NCBI RefSeq assembly: GCF_019399895.1
Contig: NC_091873.1
Location: 2,426,001 to 2,490,000, forward strand
Direction: 5' to 3'
Origin: Cardiocondyla obscurior
Taxonomy: Eukaryota > Arthropoda > Insecta > Hymenoptera > Formicidae
DNA length: 64,000 nucleotides
The notes below the pieces were generated by a model. The model was not told the origin of the DNA. It saw only the letters and a program-made list of their open reading frames with translations, and searched no databases. A program made the position numbers and the translations under genes. Positions 1 to 12,300 of this stretch are shown in pieces (position 1 is the stretch's first letter; every line of letters begins with the position of its first letter).

Positions 1-498
1 CAGCATTTTTCAGCGAGCTATATAAAACCTCGCGGACGTATCTAGTCAAAAACTAGCTGTTCGTGTTTAACCTTTTTCAGAAGCCGCTCGTGAAATTGAA
101 CAAAGGCAGCTAGCTAGGCCTCTGTTGCAGTCTCATACATGGAGAAGCACATATGATTGGTCGGTCGCAATTGGCTCACAGTCAGTTGAATCAGCAGACG
201 GGCTTACGTGTATATGTGCAAGGCGTCGAATATCACGAAGAGGCGAGCGTTACCGACTACTGCCGCAGTAACGAACTGAGTTCCGTAGTGGAGTGTGTCA
301 GTGTGGTTGAGTGTGGTCCCTGAAATTGCAGAGATTCACCGTCCAGCGGTCGGTGTCAGTCGTGTCGATCGAACTCTCGACGCTTATTCCGTGTGATTCA
401 CGTCGCTTGATGGTCACGCGTACAGCCACGCGATAACCCAACTGCGCACAAGACGTATCGCAAGGAGTCGCCTTTTGGACGGGCGAAGACAAGGAAGC
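1..498 (+). promoter_or_regulatory. Putative promoter and 5'UTR of the prosaposin gene
   Basis: A TATA-like run (TATATAAAA, 19-27) lies about 470 bases upstream of the prosaposin ATG at 499. An initiator-like TCAGTT occurs at 182-187. Between them and the ATG I see no convincing coding exon. I infer a core promoter near the window edge followed by a 5' untranslated leader. The transcription start cannot be fixed from sequence alone, and the element could instead belong to an upstream neighbour outside the window. Confidence 0.35.
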
Positions 499-3400
499 AT
501 GAAGTCGATCCTGATCGCGCTCTGCGCGACTCTGGCTGGTGAGTTCGACATCTTTCTGACTTTTCCACGTTTATCTACTTCGCCCTGAATTCCTCAACGG
601 AAACCGATCGCGTCCCGCTCTCACTCTGATTTCCTTTTCGTGACAAAGCCGCTGTAATGCGCACTTCCTGCTAGAATGCTTCCTTTTTTTTTTGTTTGGC
701 AGCGAACGCATATGTACACGTAATCTATATTTGTGCCGCGATGTCATAAACATTCTGACTTTATCTTTATCTATGGATGACCTTTATGTTTTTTACGAGC
801 GATATTTAGCATGCCGTTGCTTTGCATTTCAGTTGTCTCGGTTTTTCTTTCTTGTCCTTCGTAGAAATTTCTCGAGATCTCTCGCGACGGTTCTCTCCCC
901 CGCTGATTTTTCTTCCGTTCTTTTGTTATCGTTCCCCGTCCCACTCTTCGTTCCTCTGGCATTGCGGGATAATCACGTTTCATTATTAGTCATAGTAAAG
1001 GAACTCTAGTTGCTAGGATGAATAAGGATGACTCAGTTGATTTAAGTTTATAATTAGTTAATATAGATAAAATGCTTGCTTGGTCACTGAAATATTACAT
1101 TACAATTGTGACTATGATTGTCCATAATAATAAAGATAATGCTTATCTCAGAATACCCAATGAGTAATTTTGTTATTGTGCAAGATGTCATTGTTTTACA
1201 ATTTTATTTTGTTAAATTACTTTATCAGAATCAAATGCATTATAATTCTTTTTTTTCTTTGATTAAGAATTATTTATTATTATAAACAGTTGAGAATGTT
1301 ATAAAATTAATTAAGCATTTGATGTTATACTTGTAATAATTTTCAGCTTATAAAGAGATAAATTTTACATAATTTTATTATTTTTAGTTGCTGCAGCCGG
1401 ACTGGTTATAACTGCTGAACCAAAAGATGGTCTTCTGGGGAGTGATGAATGTACATGGGGTCCAAGTTACTGGTGTGAGAACTTAAAGTAGGTTTCAGTG
1501 GTTGCATTTATAACATAGTATAATAACAATATGTTGATGTTATATTATTTATTATATTTATGTTGATAATAGAGTGGCCAAGGGGTGTAATGCTGTGAAA
1601 CACTGTATTCATCAATATTGGGAGCGTGCAGAAGTTCCAGAAGACAATGACAGTGTATGTGGAATTTGTAAGGATATGGTGCAACAAGCACGGGATCAAT
1701 TGGAGAGTAATCAGACTCAACAAGATCTGAAAGATGTCTTTGAAGGAAGTTGCAAACTAATTCATGTTAAACCGATCGTCGATGAATGCAGTAAAATTGT
1801 GGACGAGTTTATCCCTGAACTTGTAGAAACATTGGCATCTCAAATGAATCCGTCAGTCGTCTGCTCTGTTGCAGGACTCTGTAATAATGCCCATATTGAT
1901 AAACTGCTCGCCGAGTATTCAGCTTCAAAGAAGGTGAGTTTCTGTTTTATTATTTCATTACTAGTGTAAAAATCAAGACCTTTGACACTGATTTCATTGC
2001 AGTTTTGGTTAGGTAGGATAAGATTAAAAAACTGCTTAATCTACACATTGCAAAATTTTTGCTGCTATAGCAACTTAATCGTCATTTCTGTTGTGCTTTT
2101 CGTCTTCAAATATTTTTTTAATTGATTGAATTATTAAAATATATAATAAAATTTATAAATATTTTAGAATTTTATTTGTGTACTTGCATAAAAAATTGTT
2201 GACAAAGAATTTGTTATATTTTTAGAAGGATGAAGCAACAACAGTTTTATTAAAGAATGACGAACTTGAGCCTGACGAATGTACGAAATGTTACACGATA
2301 GCAAAATATATGGAAAATAAATTGCATCAAACACCACAAAATACCATGCTTCTACAATTTTTACATATTTGCGGTGAACTTAGTTCTTTCTCGGATTCCT
2401 GCTCGGCTATTATTATATCGCACTTTACTACCATTTATGATCATCTGCAAAATAATTTTAATGCCAATAATATATGTCATTTATCTGGACAATGCAGTAA
2501 TAAATACCATAAACATGAAGATGCTACAGATTCAGTAAGTATGTTAGTAATAGCATAATACTAATGCGACTATAATATGTTTATTAATATTTATCGTTAT
2601 TGATAATAGGTCCCACAAGTGGAGATAATACCTCTGTCAAGTGTTGGAATGGTAGAAGTTGGAGACGATCTCCCATGTAAATTGTGTGAGCAACTTGTAA
2701 GTCATTTGAAAGATCTTCTAGTTGCAAACACGACAGAACTTGAATTTAAAGAAGTTCTTTTTGGTCTTTGTAAACAAACTAAATCTTTCGCCGACGAGGT
2801 TGGTATTGTAAATAAATGACCACGTATTATTTTAAATATTAAATACTAATAGAAATAAATTTTCTAGTGTAAAGCCATAGTTAGTGAGTATTACCCGCAA
2901 ATTTATGAATACCTTACGAAAGGCTTAGACAGCAATATTGTGTGTCAAATTTCTGGAATTTGTCCTGCCCCTGACAAAAATTTGCAAGTAAGATAGATGA
3001 TTGTATTTTATAAGTGATAATGTAATACAAATTAAAAAATTTAATTACTTTTATTTTATATTAAAATAGACACCAATATGGCCTGTTGTGCCAGTGGAAG
3101 TAGCAAAAATAGGAATGAGTATAATGAGACAGGAACAACCTGAAAAAGACGAAGTTACTATTGGCAAAGAAAATTCAAAGTTAAACGCTGAAAAAATGCA
3201 ATTGCCGATTGAAAGATTAATGCCTTTCCCTATGCTGCAAAGCGAAAGTGTTAATGGAACGAAAACATGTGCATTGTGCGAATATTTATTGCATTATATT
3301 CAAGACGCCATGACGAATCCTGTAACAGAGGTAATATAATTTTGTGTGTGCGTAAATTTATATGTAAAACTTTTTTTAGCTAATAAATATATTAATATTT

Positions 3401-4945
3401 AAGGAGAAAATAAAAGAATTTCTTGAAAAAGTATGCACGAAGATACCTTCTTCAGTTAAAGGCCAATGTCAAGAATTTATAAATACTTATGGAGATGCAG
3501 TTGTGGCTATACTTGTTCAGGAAATAGACCCATCACAGGTAATGCGTATTGTTGTATTCAAGCATAGAAAGCATATTTAATAACTTATAATTTATTGCGT
3601 AATTTCAGGTTTGTCCTATGTTACGTATCTGTCCATCAGAAGAATTATTAAAATTGTGGGAAAAAATTCCTAAGCAATTTACTATTTCGCGGGAATTGAG
3701 TAAACCGAGTTGTCCATTCTGTTTACTTGCAGTAACGCAAATTTATAGTGTCATTCGAGACAACAAAACTGAGGTATTAATTTATTGTTTATTGTACTGT
3801 TATAATATGTATTACTGTTATGTATATGTTATAAAATTTATTACAGGCTAATATTGAAGCAGAATTGGATAGACTATGCAATCACTTACCACATAGTTTG
3901 GTCGATCAATGTACAGATTTTGTGAGATCGTACAGTAAAGAACTTGTAGAGAAGTTACTTACAGACGTGACTCCTCAGGAAGTATGTGGTTCACTTCATT
4001 TGTGTGATCCTAGCAAAGATACTGGTCCAAAACGTATTGATATTGCTGATAAGAATAAAGAGATATGTGAGTTATTTCTTGACGGCTTTAAAAATATTTA
4101 AATTTAAAAAAAAAACTAACTCTTTTCTAAACATTTCAGTAACCAATGAGATACCTGAATATCCATTACATATATTTCAACCTACAGATATTTTAGACGA
4201 TAGTGTGTGTATAATTTGCGAGTTTGCAATGCAATATGTCGATAAAGTGATTGGTAATAAAAAGACACGAGATAAGATTGAAAAAGCAGTACATGGTGTA
4301 TGCAACCATTTACCAAAAACAGTTTCAACGGAATGTAATAATTTTGTGGATCAGTATGCTGACAATCTGATAAGTATCCTGTCGCAAGATGTTACACCTA
4401 AAGAGGCCTGTACTGTGCTAGGTCTTTGCAAAGTGAGCGTGGTACAGGTTCAAGGTATAGAATATAAGAATAAAAATAGAAATAATTATGCATTATAGTT
4501 CTTGCTAATATTACGTAGAATTTATGTAAATTATTTTTGTTTACAGACTCTATATCTGAATGTGCCTTGTGTCGATCAATTATATCGCATATTGATAAAA
4601 TATTAGGCGATTCAAGAGTTGATGCTGATATTGAAGAAGCCATTCAGAAAGTCTGCAAATATTTACCAACAGATAAACAAGATGAGGTAATATTTTTTAT
4701 TTCATGATTTTTAAAAATAAATTTTAAAAACGAATAATTCTAAATGAAAGTTTAAATCTGTACAGTGCAACAAGATGGTGGGCATTTACGGGCCTAGTAT
4801 AATAAATATGTTGAAAGCTCACATGGACATTGAAGAGATGTGCACCAAAATGGCTTTGTGTTCTTCCAGTGATTACTTTGCGATGTCGCTTAATAATCCA
4901 TCGCAATCAGCTGATAAACTTAAAGTGTACTCATTTGGTAAATAG
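499..4945 (+). CDS. Prosaposin (saposin precursor), 13 coding exons
   Basis: Precursor of saposins, small lysosomal proteins that present sphingolipids to hydrolases. Coding exons: 499-538, 1388-1487, 1573-1933, 2226-2534, 2610-2798, 2868-2987, 3070-3330, 3404-3538, 3609-3773, 3847-4066, 4140-4454, 4547-4686, 4766-4945. All junctions are GT-AG and phases close to 2535 nt (844 aa). The start gives a signal peptide (MKSILIALCATLAVAAAG). Next is a saposin-A domain (about residues 35-70, CTWGPSYWCENL...). Seven saposin-B domains follow, each of about 74 residues with a CxxC start and the six-Cys pattern, at roughly 78-150, 187-257, 295-365, 440-513, 540-613, 657-730 and 744-817. Several carry an N-glycosylation sequon after the first helix (NQT, NTT, NKT). 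Vertebrate prosaposin has four B domains; insect Saposin-related proteins have more. No C-terminal saposin-A domain is visible before the TAG. The family call is firm; exact boundaries are predicted. Confidence 0.95.
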
Positions 4946-5610
4946 TGTGGAAATGAAGAAACGGAAACTTTGCAACGTAAGTATATAAACGTGTAAGATT
5001 ATTATAAATTAATAATTATAAGATAAAGTTCTGAATTCACTTGTTTTGAATTAGGTTGTAAAGCAGTGCGAGGAATACCGTAAGCAAAGTTGTATAGGTT
5101 TTAGTAGTTATGAATGGGTGACATAAATTACAAATTGGACTTGAGAAGTGAGACGAAATGAAGAATGATGCACTACGTTCCTCAATTGATGGAAGTGTAT
5201 TCAGATTTCTAAAGATATTAACCATAGCGAATAGCTTATTTCATGTTATGATATTACATACCAATGATTTTTGTATTAAATCTAAGTATATTTGAGCACT
5301 CGAGTAATATTGATCTACGTAAACGTAACGATGAATGCTCTACAATTTTCACACTAACTAAATATCGCGCGGTTTGCTACTACATTATAAGAACGTCAAA
5401 AACTGTAACATAACTGCAAGAATCCATTTCGTTTAGCTAAAATAAAATTACTTGTTATTTTATATAACTTTAAATACACTAAAAATATCAATCCCGTCTC
5501 TCTATGTATTTCTTTTTTTTCTTTTTTTTAAATATGTTCAATTTACAACAATGATCTGTTTTTTTTAGCTGTGATAATGGTAAAATAAAGAATTACAAAG
5601 TATTTGATTC
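4946..5610 (+). other. Prosaposin 3'UTR with a probable 3'UTR intron and poly(A) signals
   Basis: Downstream of the TAG a strong donor (CAAC|GTAAGTAT, after 4976) pairs with an acceptor ending TTAG at 5054, giving a possible 78-base intron in the 3'UTR. AATAAA hexamers occur at 5441-5446 and 5584-5589, so the transcript probably ends near 5460 or 5610. The stop codon lies only 31 bases before the proposed junction, below the usual distance that triggers nonsense-mediated decay. Confidence 0.5.
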
Positions 5611-6391
5611 TGTGTTATATCTTTGAATTGTATACTATCCTATCCTATTCTATCGTACTAGCTTTATTTTAAAAAGCCATATTATATTGAATCGAATTCA
5701 TTGCTGCTTTTTCGCGATGCAGATAAATAAAAAAAAAGAATTAATATTTATATATAACAAATAATATTTAATTCTCACAATTAAACAAAAACGGTAACTT
5801 AATCACGCCTATATAAGTGATGCAGAAATTTAAAGTAAACGAGATGACAAATCCGTCAATATCCGGAGTTTCGCGGCGCCGAGTCTTTAAAAATGCGTGT
5901 AAAGAAGAATTTAGAATAAGTAAGAAAGTAACGGGAGTCAAAATGCCATTTTTTCTCACCGTTAACGACATCTTTGATCGATAGCGGAAAGCCCGAGTTG
6001 CACATTACCCGATGATAATAAATATGGTAAAACAGTGGTTACCGTTGAGTAATATTGCTGGTGAAGGTTCGTAGAGGACTTCGGTGGAACTAAGACAGTC
6101 TATTTCTACCCTACTGTGTTTATGCGCGCGCCGCTCTTCTTGTACGATCCAACGACACGGCCGCCATTAGTATATCGAGTCGAGTCTTCGTCCGTATATG
6201 ATTTCTAGTGAGGTAATTATTTACGTAGAAATCGTATAGCTCGCAGCCGAGTGTTATCTCGTCAACAATCACGATCCCGGATATTATTTAATCCGTTTAT
6301 TTATCGTCGCAGAATATCAGCTGTCCACTGGCGCCTCATCGATTCAGTGTACCTTATTTCATCGAGCTTCGGACTCCTGCACGTTGCCAAG
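5611..6391 (+). promoter_or_regulatory. SRRM1 promoter region and 5'UTR
   Basis: Intergenic DNA becomes CpG-richer from about 6060 toward the SRRM1 ATG. GGCCGCCATTAG at 6159-6170 resembles a YY1/Pho-type site (GCCGCCAT). A partial DRE-like GATCGATAG sits near 5975. GTGAG|GTAATT near 6213 could be a 5'UTR donor. No TATA box is placed convincingly, consistent with a dispersed housekeeping promoter. The start site is not determined. Confidence 0.4.
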
Positions 6392-9300
6392 ATGATGTAC
6401 ACAGTAAGAAAGCCTCGCGTCACTGGCGCGTTTTTCTTTGATATAGTTTTAAACCTTTCTTTTGACAAAAGTGCGGAGTACTTTGTGTTTTGCTTTAATA
6501 ATCGAGAACGATTTGCAGTTCATAGTATACACTCTAAAAATCAGATCAGATAAATCAAGATGTAATTTTTTTTTTAACTTAAAAAAAATATTTTGCAGTA
6601 ATATTTTTCTGATTTGAGAATTAAGAAAACGTTTCATAAATTATATCGTGATTATTTTCTTTACTTTTGATGAAAAGAATTTAACATCTTATTTGGTGTA
6701 AAATAAATAATTTTTTTTAAATTATTATTATAGTTTTTAGTCTATATTAAGGATTTATATTTTACCTTTTTTATGTTGTTTTTTTCAGGGGACAACTGCT
6801 TCGCAGGACACCAGGTTCAGCGACAAAGAGAAGAAGCTTTTAAAGCAAATGAAATTTGGAGATTCATTGACACAAAAAGTATTTGATAATTTTTATTTTT
6901 GTAGAAATTGTTTCTTTTTTTTATTTGATAATTATTTATGATTTGTATCAACATATGTTTTGTTGGTACAAGCATTAAATAGCACTGAATTAGAATTGAG
7001 ACTTTGATGCATTTATTATAGGTGGATATGAGTAAAGTAAAACTTGATGTGATTAAGCCATGGATTACAACAAAGATCACACAGATTTTGGGAATGGAAG
7101 ACGACGTGGTGGTAGAGTTTGTGTATAATCAGCTTGAGGAGAAGGTAAGAGTGTTGCACTTAATTCAAGTAAAGTTTAATAGTTTTATAAAGAATAAGTT
7201 TTTAGTACCACAATTTCTGAAAAAGCAGTAATGTAGTAGTCAGTTTACGAAAAAGTAGTAATACAGTCACTTGGCTTTTTCCCCTCATCATTATAGGAAA
7301 TCGATAAAATATGCATTATTTCAGCACGATGTTTTCGTATATTTACAAGCATATATCCAAACTTTGCACAACGTGCCGAATTTGGATAACACAAAGCAAT
7401 GAGGCAGATATTTTTTTTTACTATTTGGTGTTCTTGCCACATTGTTTTTTTTTTTTTTTTATTAAATTTTTTTTTTTTATTTCCATTAATTTCATCGTTG
7501 TTCAGTTTATAAGTTTCATCGTCCCTCGTTTTTTAATCGGCCTACGTATTCCTTTCCAAGCATTCCATTTTCGACAAAAAAAAAGAAAAAAAAAAGGTTA
7601 AAAAACTGATCTGTAGCTGATCCTGCCACATTGAACTGTGCAAAGTCAGTCTTTATCATATATGTTTGAATTCCCCGTTAGTATAAGTAGAGACCGTTGG
7701 CGGGGCCCAACCCTTTTGTCCAAATGGCACTCGGATGTGCTCCTCTCTACATCCGAATGGCCGCCTTTCTATCAGCCGTCAGCCCTAATGTCAGCTGTGG
7801 CAGTTGGTATCTCAACGTCACCTTAGAACCACCGACAAATCTTCAGCTTCAGCTGTTACGTCGCTGCCACCACCGCTGCCATCACCACCACTGTAGCTAC
7901 TGCACGTCGCCGATGTCAACATTGCGACATCTCCAACGTCCTCAGATGATACGTCCCACTCTTTCGCGTCTCTTTTCCTGGAACTACACACGAGCCTGCA
8001 GATGCCTGCGAGTTTCCTGTGAGAAGCTGCATCACTCCTGTTCGTGTGGCTGCCTCAACCGAGGTAGTTTGTCATCGCGAGCCTGTGAGACTTCGAAAGC
8101 TTTACCGCTTTCATTCATCCATGAAGCTTCAACTTCGCGATGACATCCTTTTCTCCGATCATCTCGTCCCAAGATGACATCCGTGTCAATATGGGATCTT
8201 CGGAACTTTCATCTGCAGCAAGCTATCGTTCTTCATTGGAACCGTCAGTGTCAAACTCCAATGCGAGGTCGAGCGCCATCCTGACGCTTACTTACCACCA
8301 AAACTCAGTTCGCGAAGGACTTCGATATTCTTCCGGACGTACTGTCGATCACGCGTCGACATGATTGAGGCAAAAACAACGTCCGGAGGTATCCCTACAC
8401 ATGGTTAAAGTCTTTGCCACTGTCACAGGTTGGTGAAAAGGTTGATCCTTTTATACCACATTATCTCTCCGATTTTCAGGCGAAAATTTTTCGCTAAATA
8501 TTTAATGTATACATTGCTTCTCTCTTATTTCAGCACACGCACCTTAGTGGTGTAAATATTAAAATCAATGAAGGGTGACGAGGTATCGGTCTATTTTCTG
8601 CTACTTACATTTAACATAATTCTTTTTTCTCCTCAGCATGTTACTATTTAATGCAGGTACAAAAGAGTGCGGTCGGCGACATTGGTGGGTAAGGCACGCT
8701 TAAATATAGAATGATAAATATCTGCTTTTTCGAGGGGGAAAAGCAGTTTATAACAGAATAGGAACATAGATTGTATTTGTCAAAATTTTAATCAAAATTT
8801 AACGAATTTCTTTTATTTTGTAATTAAAATCTATTTGCACAAAAGCTTTTCGTTACTCGTGTACAGAAAATTAAATTTGCACGTTATATATTTTACAGTT
8901 TCCTGACCCCCGAAAAATGCAGATCAACCTGACAGGCTTCCTGAACGGTAGGAATGCCCGTTCTTTCATGGGTGAATTATGGGACCTTTTGGTCTCTGCT
9001 CAAGAAAGTGTTACGGGCATTCCCGAAGCATTCTTACAACAAAAAAAAGATCAAATTAAAAAACGTTTGGTAATTATCAGTTAACAATTCTATTTTTTAT
9101 AATTATATTCTTTTTATGTGTGTAAAGTGTATATATGTACATACAACTTCACATAGATAAGCTCATCATTTTATAAGTATGGCTTGAAGTATTTAAAAAA
9201 TAGATAAACAATTGAATTACTATATTTTGACATTCAATGAAATGTTTATTTGAACGTAACCAAATAGTAGATGCGATCAATTTTATCTTAATTATAACTA

Positions 9301-12300
9301 AGTTAATAGTTATTTTATTAACAATTAGGTTAATAGTAATAACCTAAACGAAGTTAATTATATTTAATTTTAAGTAAACAATATTTTGGTGAGCAATATC
9401 GATTTATATAATGTAATATATCAAATTAGGAAGAACAAGAAAAACTTCAAGCATCGCTGGCAGAAAAAGAGAAAGAAAAGGAGCGTGAAAAGGAAAAGGA
9501 TGACGCTGACAGTAAAATAAAAAAGGAAGAAAAAGATAGAGGCTCATCAAAAGAACGTAGAAGAGATCGAAGTAGAGATCGTGATAGAGACAGGTATTAT
9601 TCTTAAAAAAAATATAGTTTTTAAAAACCATTGTTACTTATATATGTAATATTAATCTTGCGTTATTTTATATAGGAGCAAAAGAAGCCGATCCCGTGAT
9701 CGACACAGAGATCGTGATCGATCAAGTCGTAAAAGAAGATCTGTTTCAAGATCGCCCAGTAAAAATTCGAAGGATAACGGAAAAGATATGCCTGAACCTA
9801 AGATCGAACGAGAAGATTCGCCACAACCAGAAAATGCTATACCTTTGATGCCTGTTAAAACCAAACCGTGAGTAAACTAAATGATATCTATGCGGATACA
9901 CTTAATAAATATATTTTTTGTTATATTTTAAATCTTTTGTACTTTCGTACAGAGAAGCTGCAGTAGCAATATCAAGATTGCAAGCCAAGTTGATGAGTAT
10001 TGCTGATGGAAAAAAGAAGAATAATCGTACACCCTCGCCAGAATCGTTGGAGAAATCAACAAGGAAATCACGATCTACATCTAAATCACCGACAATTCGT
10101 TCGAAGAAATCTAGAACAAAGTCACCAAGTCGAGATTCTAAAACACGTCGATCACGATCGCCTGCTTCGAAATCGAGACGATCTCGTTCTAAATCGAGAT
10201 CTAGGAGATCTCGATCTAAATCTAGAAGATCTAAGTCGCGCTCTCAGGATCGTACTAAATCCAAGCGGAGCAAATCTAAATCACCGAGATCACGCTCACA
10301 ATCGCGATCTAAAAAATCTAGATCCAAGAGTGAAGACAGAAGTAAGTCAAGAAAATCGAGATCTGATTCAAGTGATTCGAGATCGTCCAAATCGCGTTCG
10401 AAATCTCCGGAGAAACAAAAAGACAATGGAGATAATAGAAAACGCAATAATAGTACGAGCAGTAGTTCTGATTCCGAAGAAGAGAAAAATGCGAAAGATA
10501 AAAACGACTTTGAGATACGAAAGAAGAAGGATGGTGTGCAGGCTAAGAGATCTTATAGGAAAACCAATAAAGACGATAGTGGTAGTGATAGCGACTCTAG
10601 TCGAGACAGAAAATCAGCTCCTAAACGAAGAAGTCCTTCGCCACGTAAGGACAGAGGTCGATCTAAAGATAGAGACAGAAACAGATCACGAGACAGATCG
10701 CAAGATAGATCACGAGATAGATCGCGTGATAGATCACGCGATAGAAACCGAAGGTAAAATATATAAATTAATATATTAAATTTTTTGTTGTAAAAGCTCT
10801 AAAAAAGATATGTGCAATATTATCAAGAGATATCTTATGATGAATTAAATGTAATAAATATTAGAATTAATGGTAGTAAAAAAAAATGGATGATTTATAT
10901 AAATTTTCAATTTTTTGGTTTTGTTTTTTCTGTAGAAGATCATTGGACCGGGATCGCGATAGGAGGAGAGAACGGGAACGCGAAAGGGAGAGGGAGAGAG
11001 AAAGATTGGACCGATACAGCGGTAGCCGCAGCATGCGACCACCTTCAGTGCGTAGACCACCTAATAGGCGCAGGTCGGTATTATTTTATACACCAAATAA
11101 CTTTATGTTTGCATTATGTGCATAAAAAATTGTTCCGTTAGTCCCCCACGTAGAAGTCCGGCGAGATATCGTCGTAGATCACCGAGCCCTGACGATAGAC
11201 GTCGTAGGAGATCGCTGGATCGTCGAAGGCGGTCGTCGGAAAGACGTGATAGGCGTCGTTCGCCAGATCGACGTGGAAGTCGGCGTTCACCAGATGGACG
11301 GGATCGATCGAGCAGGTACGATAGATCTTCCTCACGCGACAGATCAAGTAGACGAGATCGCTCCAGAGATCGGCGGGATAAAGATCGTAGATCTAGATCT
11401 AAAGATCGTAGATCGAGATCCAAGGATCAAAGGTCATCGGTGGATCGTTCGAGAGATGGAAAGCGATCTCCCGATCGTTCAAAGGGTACCAAGGATAAGG
11501 CAAAGGACAGGAAAGTGGATGAGAAAACTAAAAGACCACCTGATACAGGATCGCGAAAAGAATTGCGAAATGGCCGGTCTAAATCGAGTAGCTCGGAAAG
11601 TAGCGAGAGTAGTTCCTCTAGCAATGAGGATGAGTTACTTAGGTAAGTAAAATTTTCACTTTGAACATACTTTCATGGAGTCTGCGATTGGTGAACGATA
11701 ATTGATGGATATTCAATCGTGTATTTGTTCGTGTATACGTATTTGGTCAATAATGTTTAAAAAAAAAATGTGCTTATACTCTGTGTCTACAGAAAATCAG
11801 TCGAGCGCAAAGCATCGCAGGAAAAACGAGAAAAGGAACGTGAACATGCAGATGATGCCAAGAAGAAAGAAAAGGAGAAAATTGCGAAAGAGGAACTTAA
11901 GCGACCGGAGAAGGAAGTTAAGAAGACAGAACCCGTCATTGCAAAAAAGCCTGAAACCAGCGTTTCTCCTAAGAAACTTCAAACTATTTCACTTCCTGTT
12001 ACCAGACATAGAGTAAGTTATTTATTTTGCATTTTATATAAAGTAATAGTAAAAACTAAGAAATTTGTTATATGTAGCATTTGTTTATAATTGAATCTTT
12101 ATTATAGAAATTCTATTTCTTTTTTAAGTTTTCGAAGAGTTTGTCGCGTACACCTTCGCCATTTAAGAAGACCGAGGACATCGTTGCAGTAGCCGCCAAA
12201 ATTAAACAGACGAAGTATGTTGTATTGATATTTACATGCCAAAAAAACGTTTGTATGATGAATAGCATTCTCGTTAACACTACATTTTACTTTTAGAGAA

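Noticed and set aside
8689..8702. TAAGGCACGC resembles the start of miR-124
   Set aside because: Only ten bases match, the following bases differ and no partner arm for a hairpin is present upstream.
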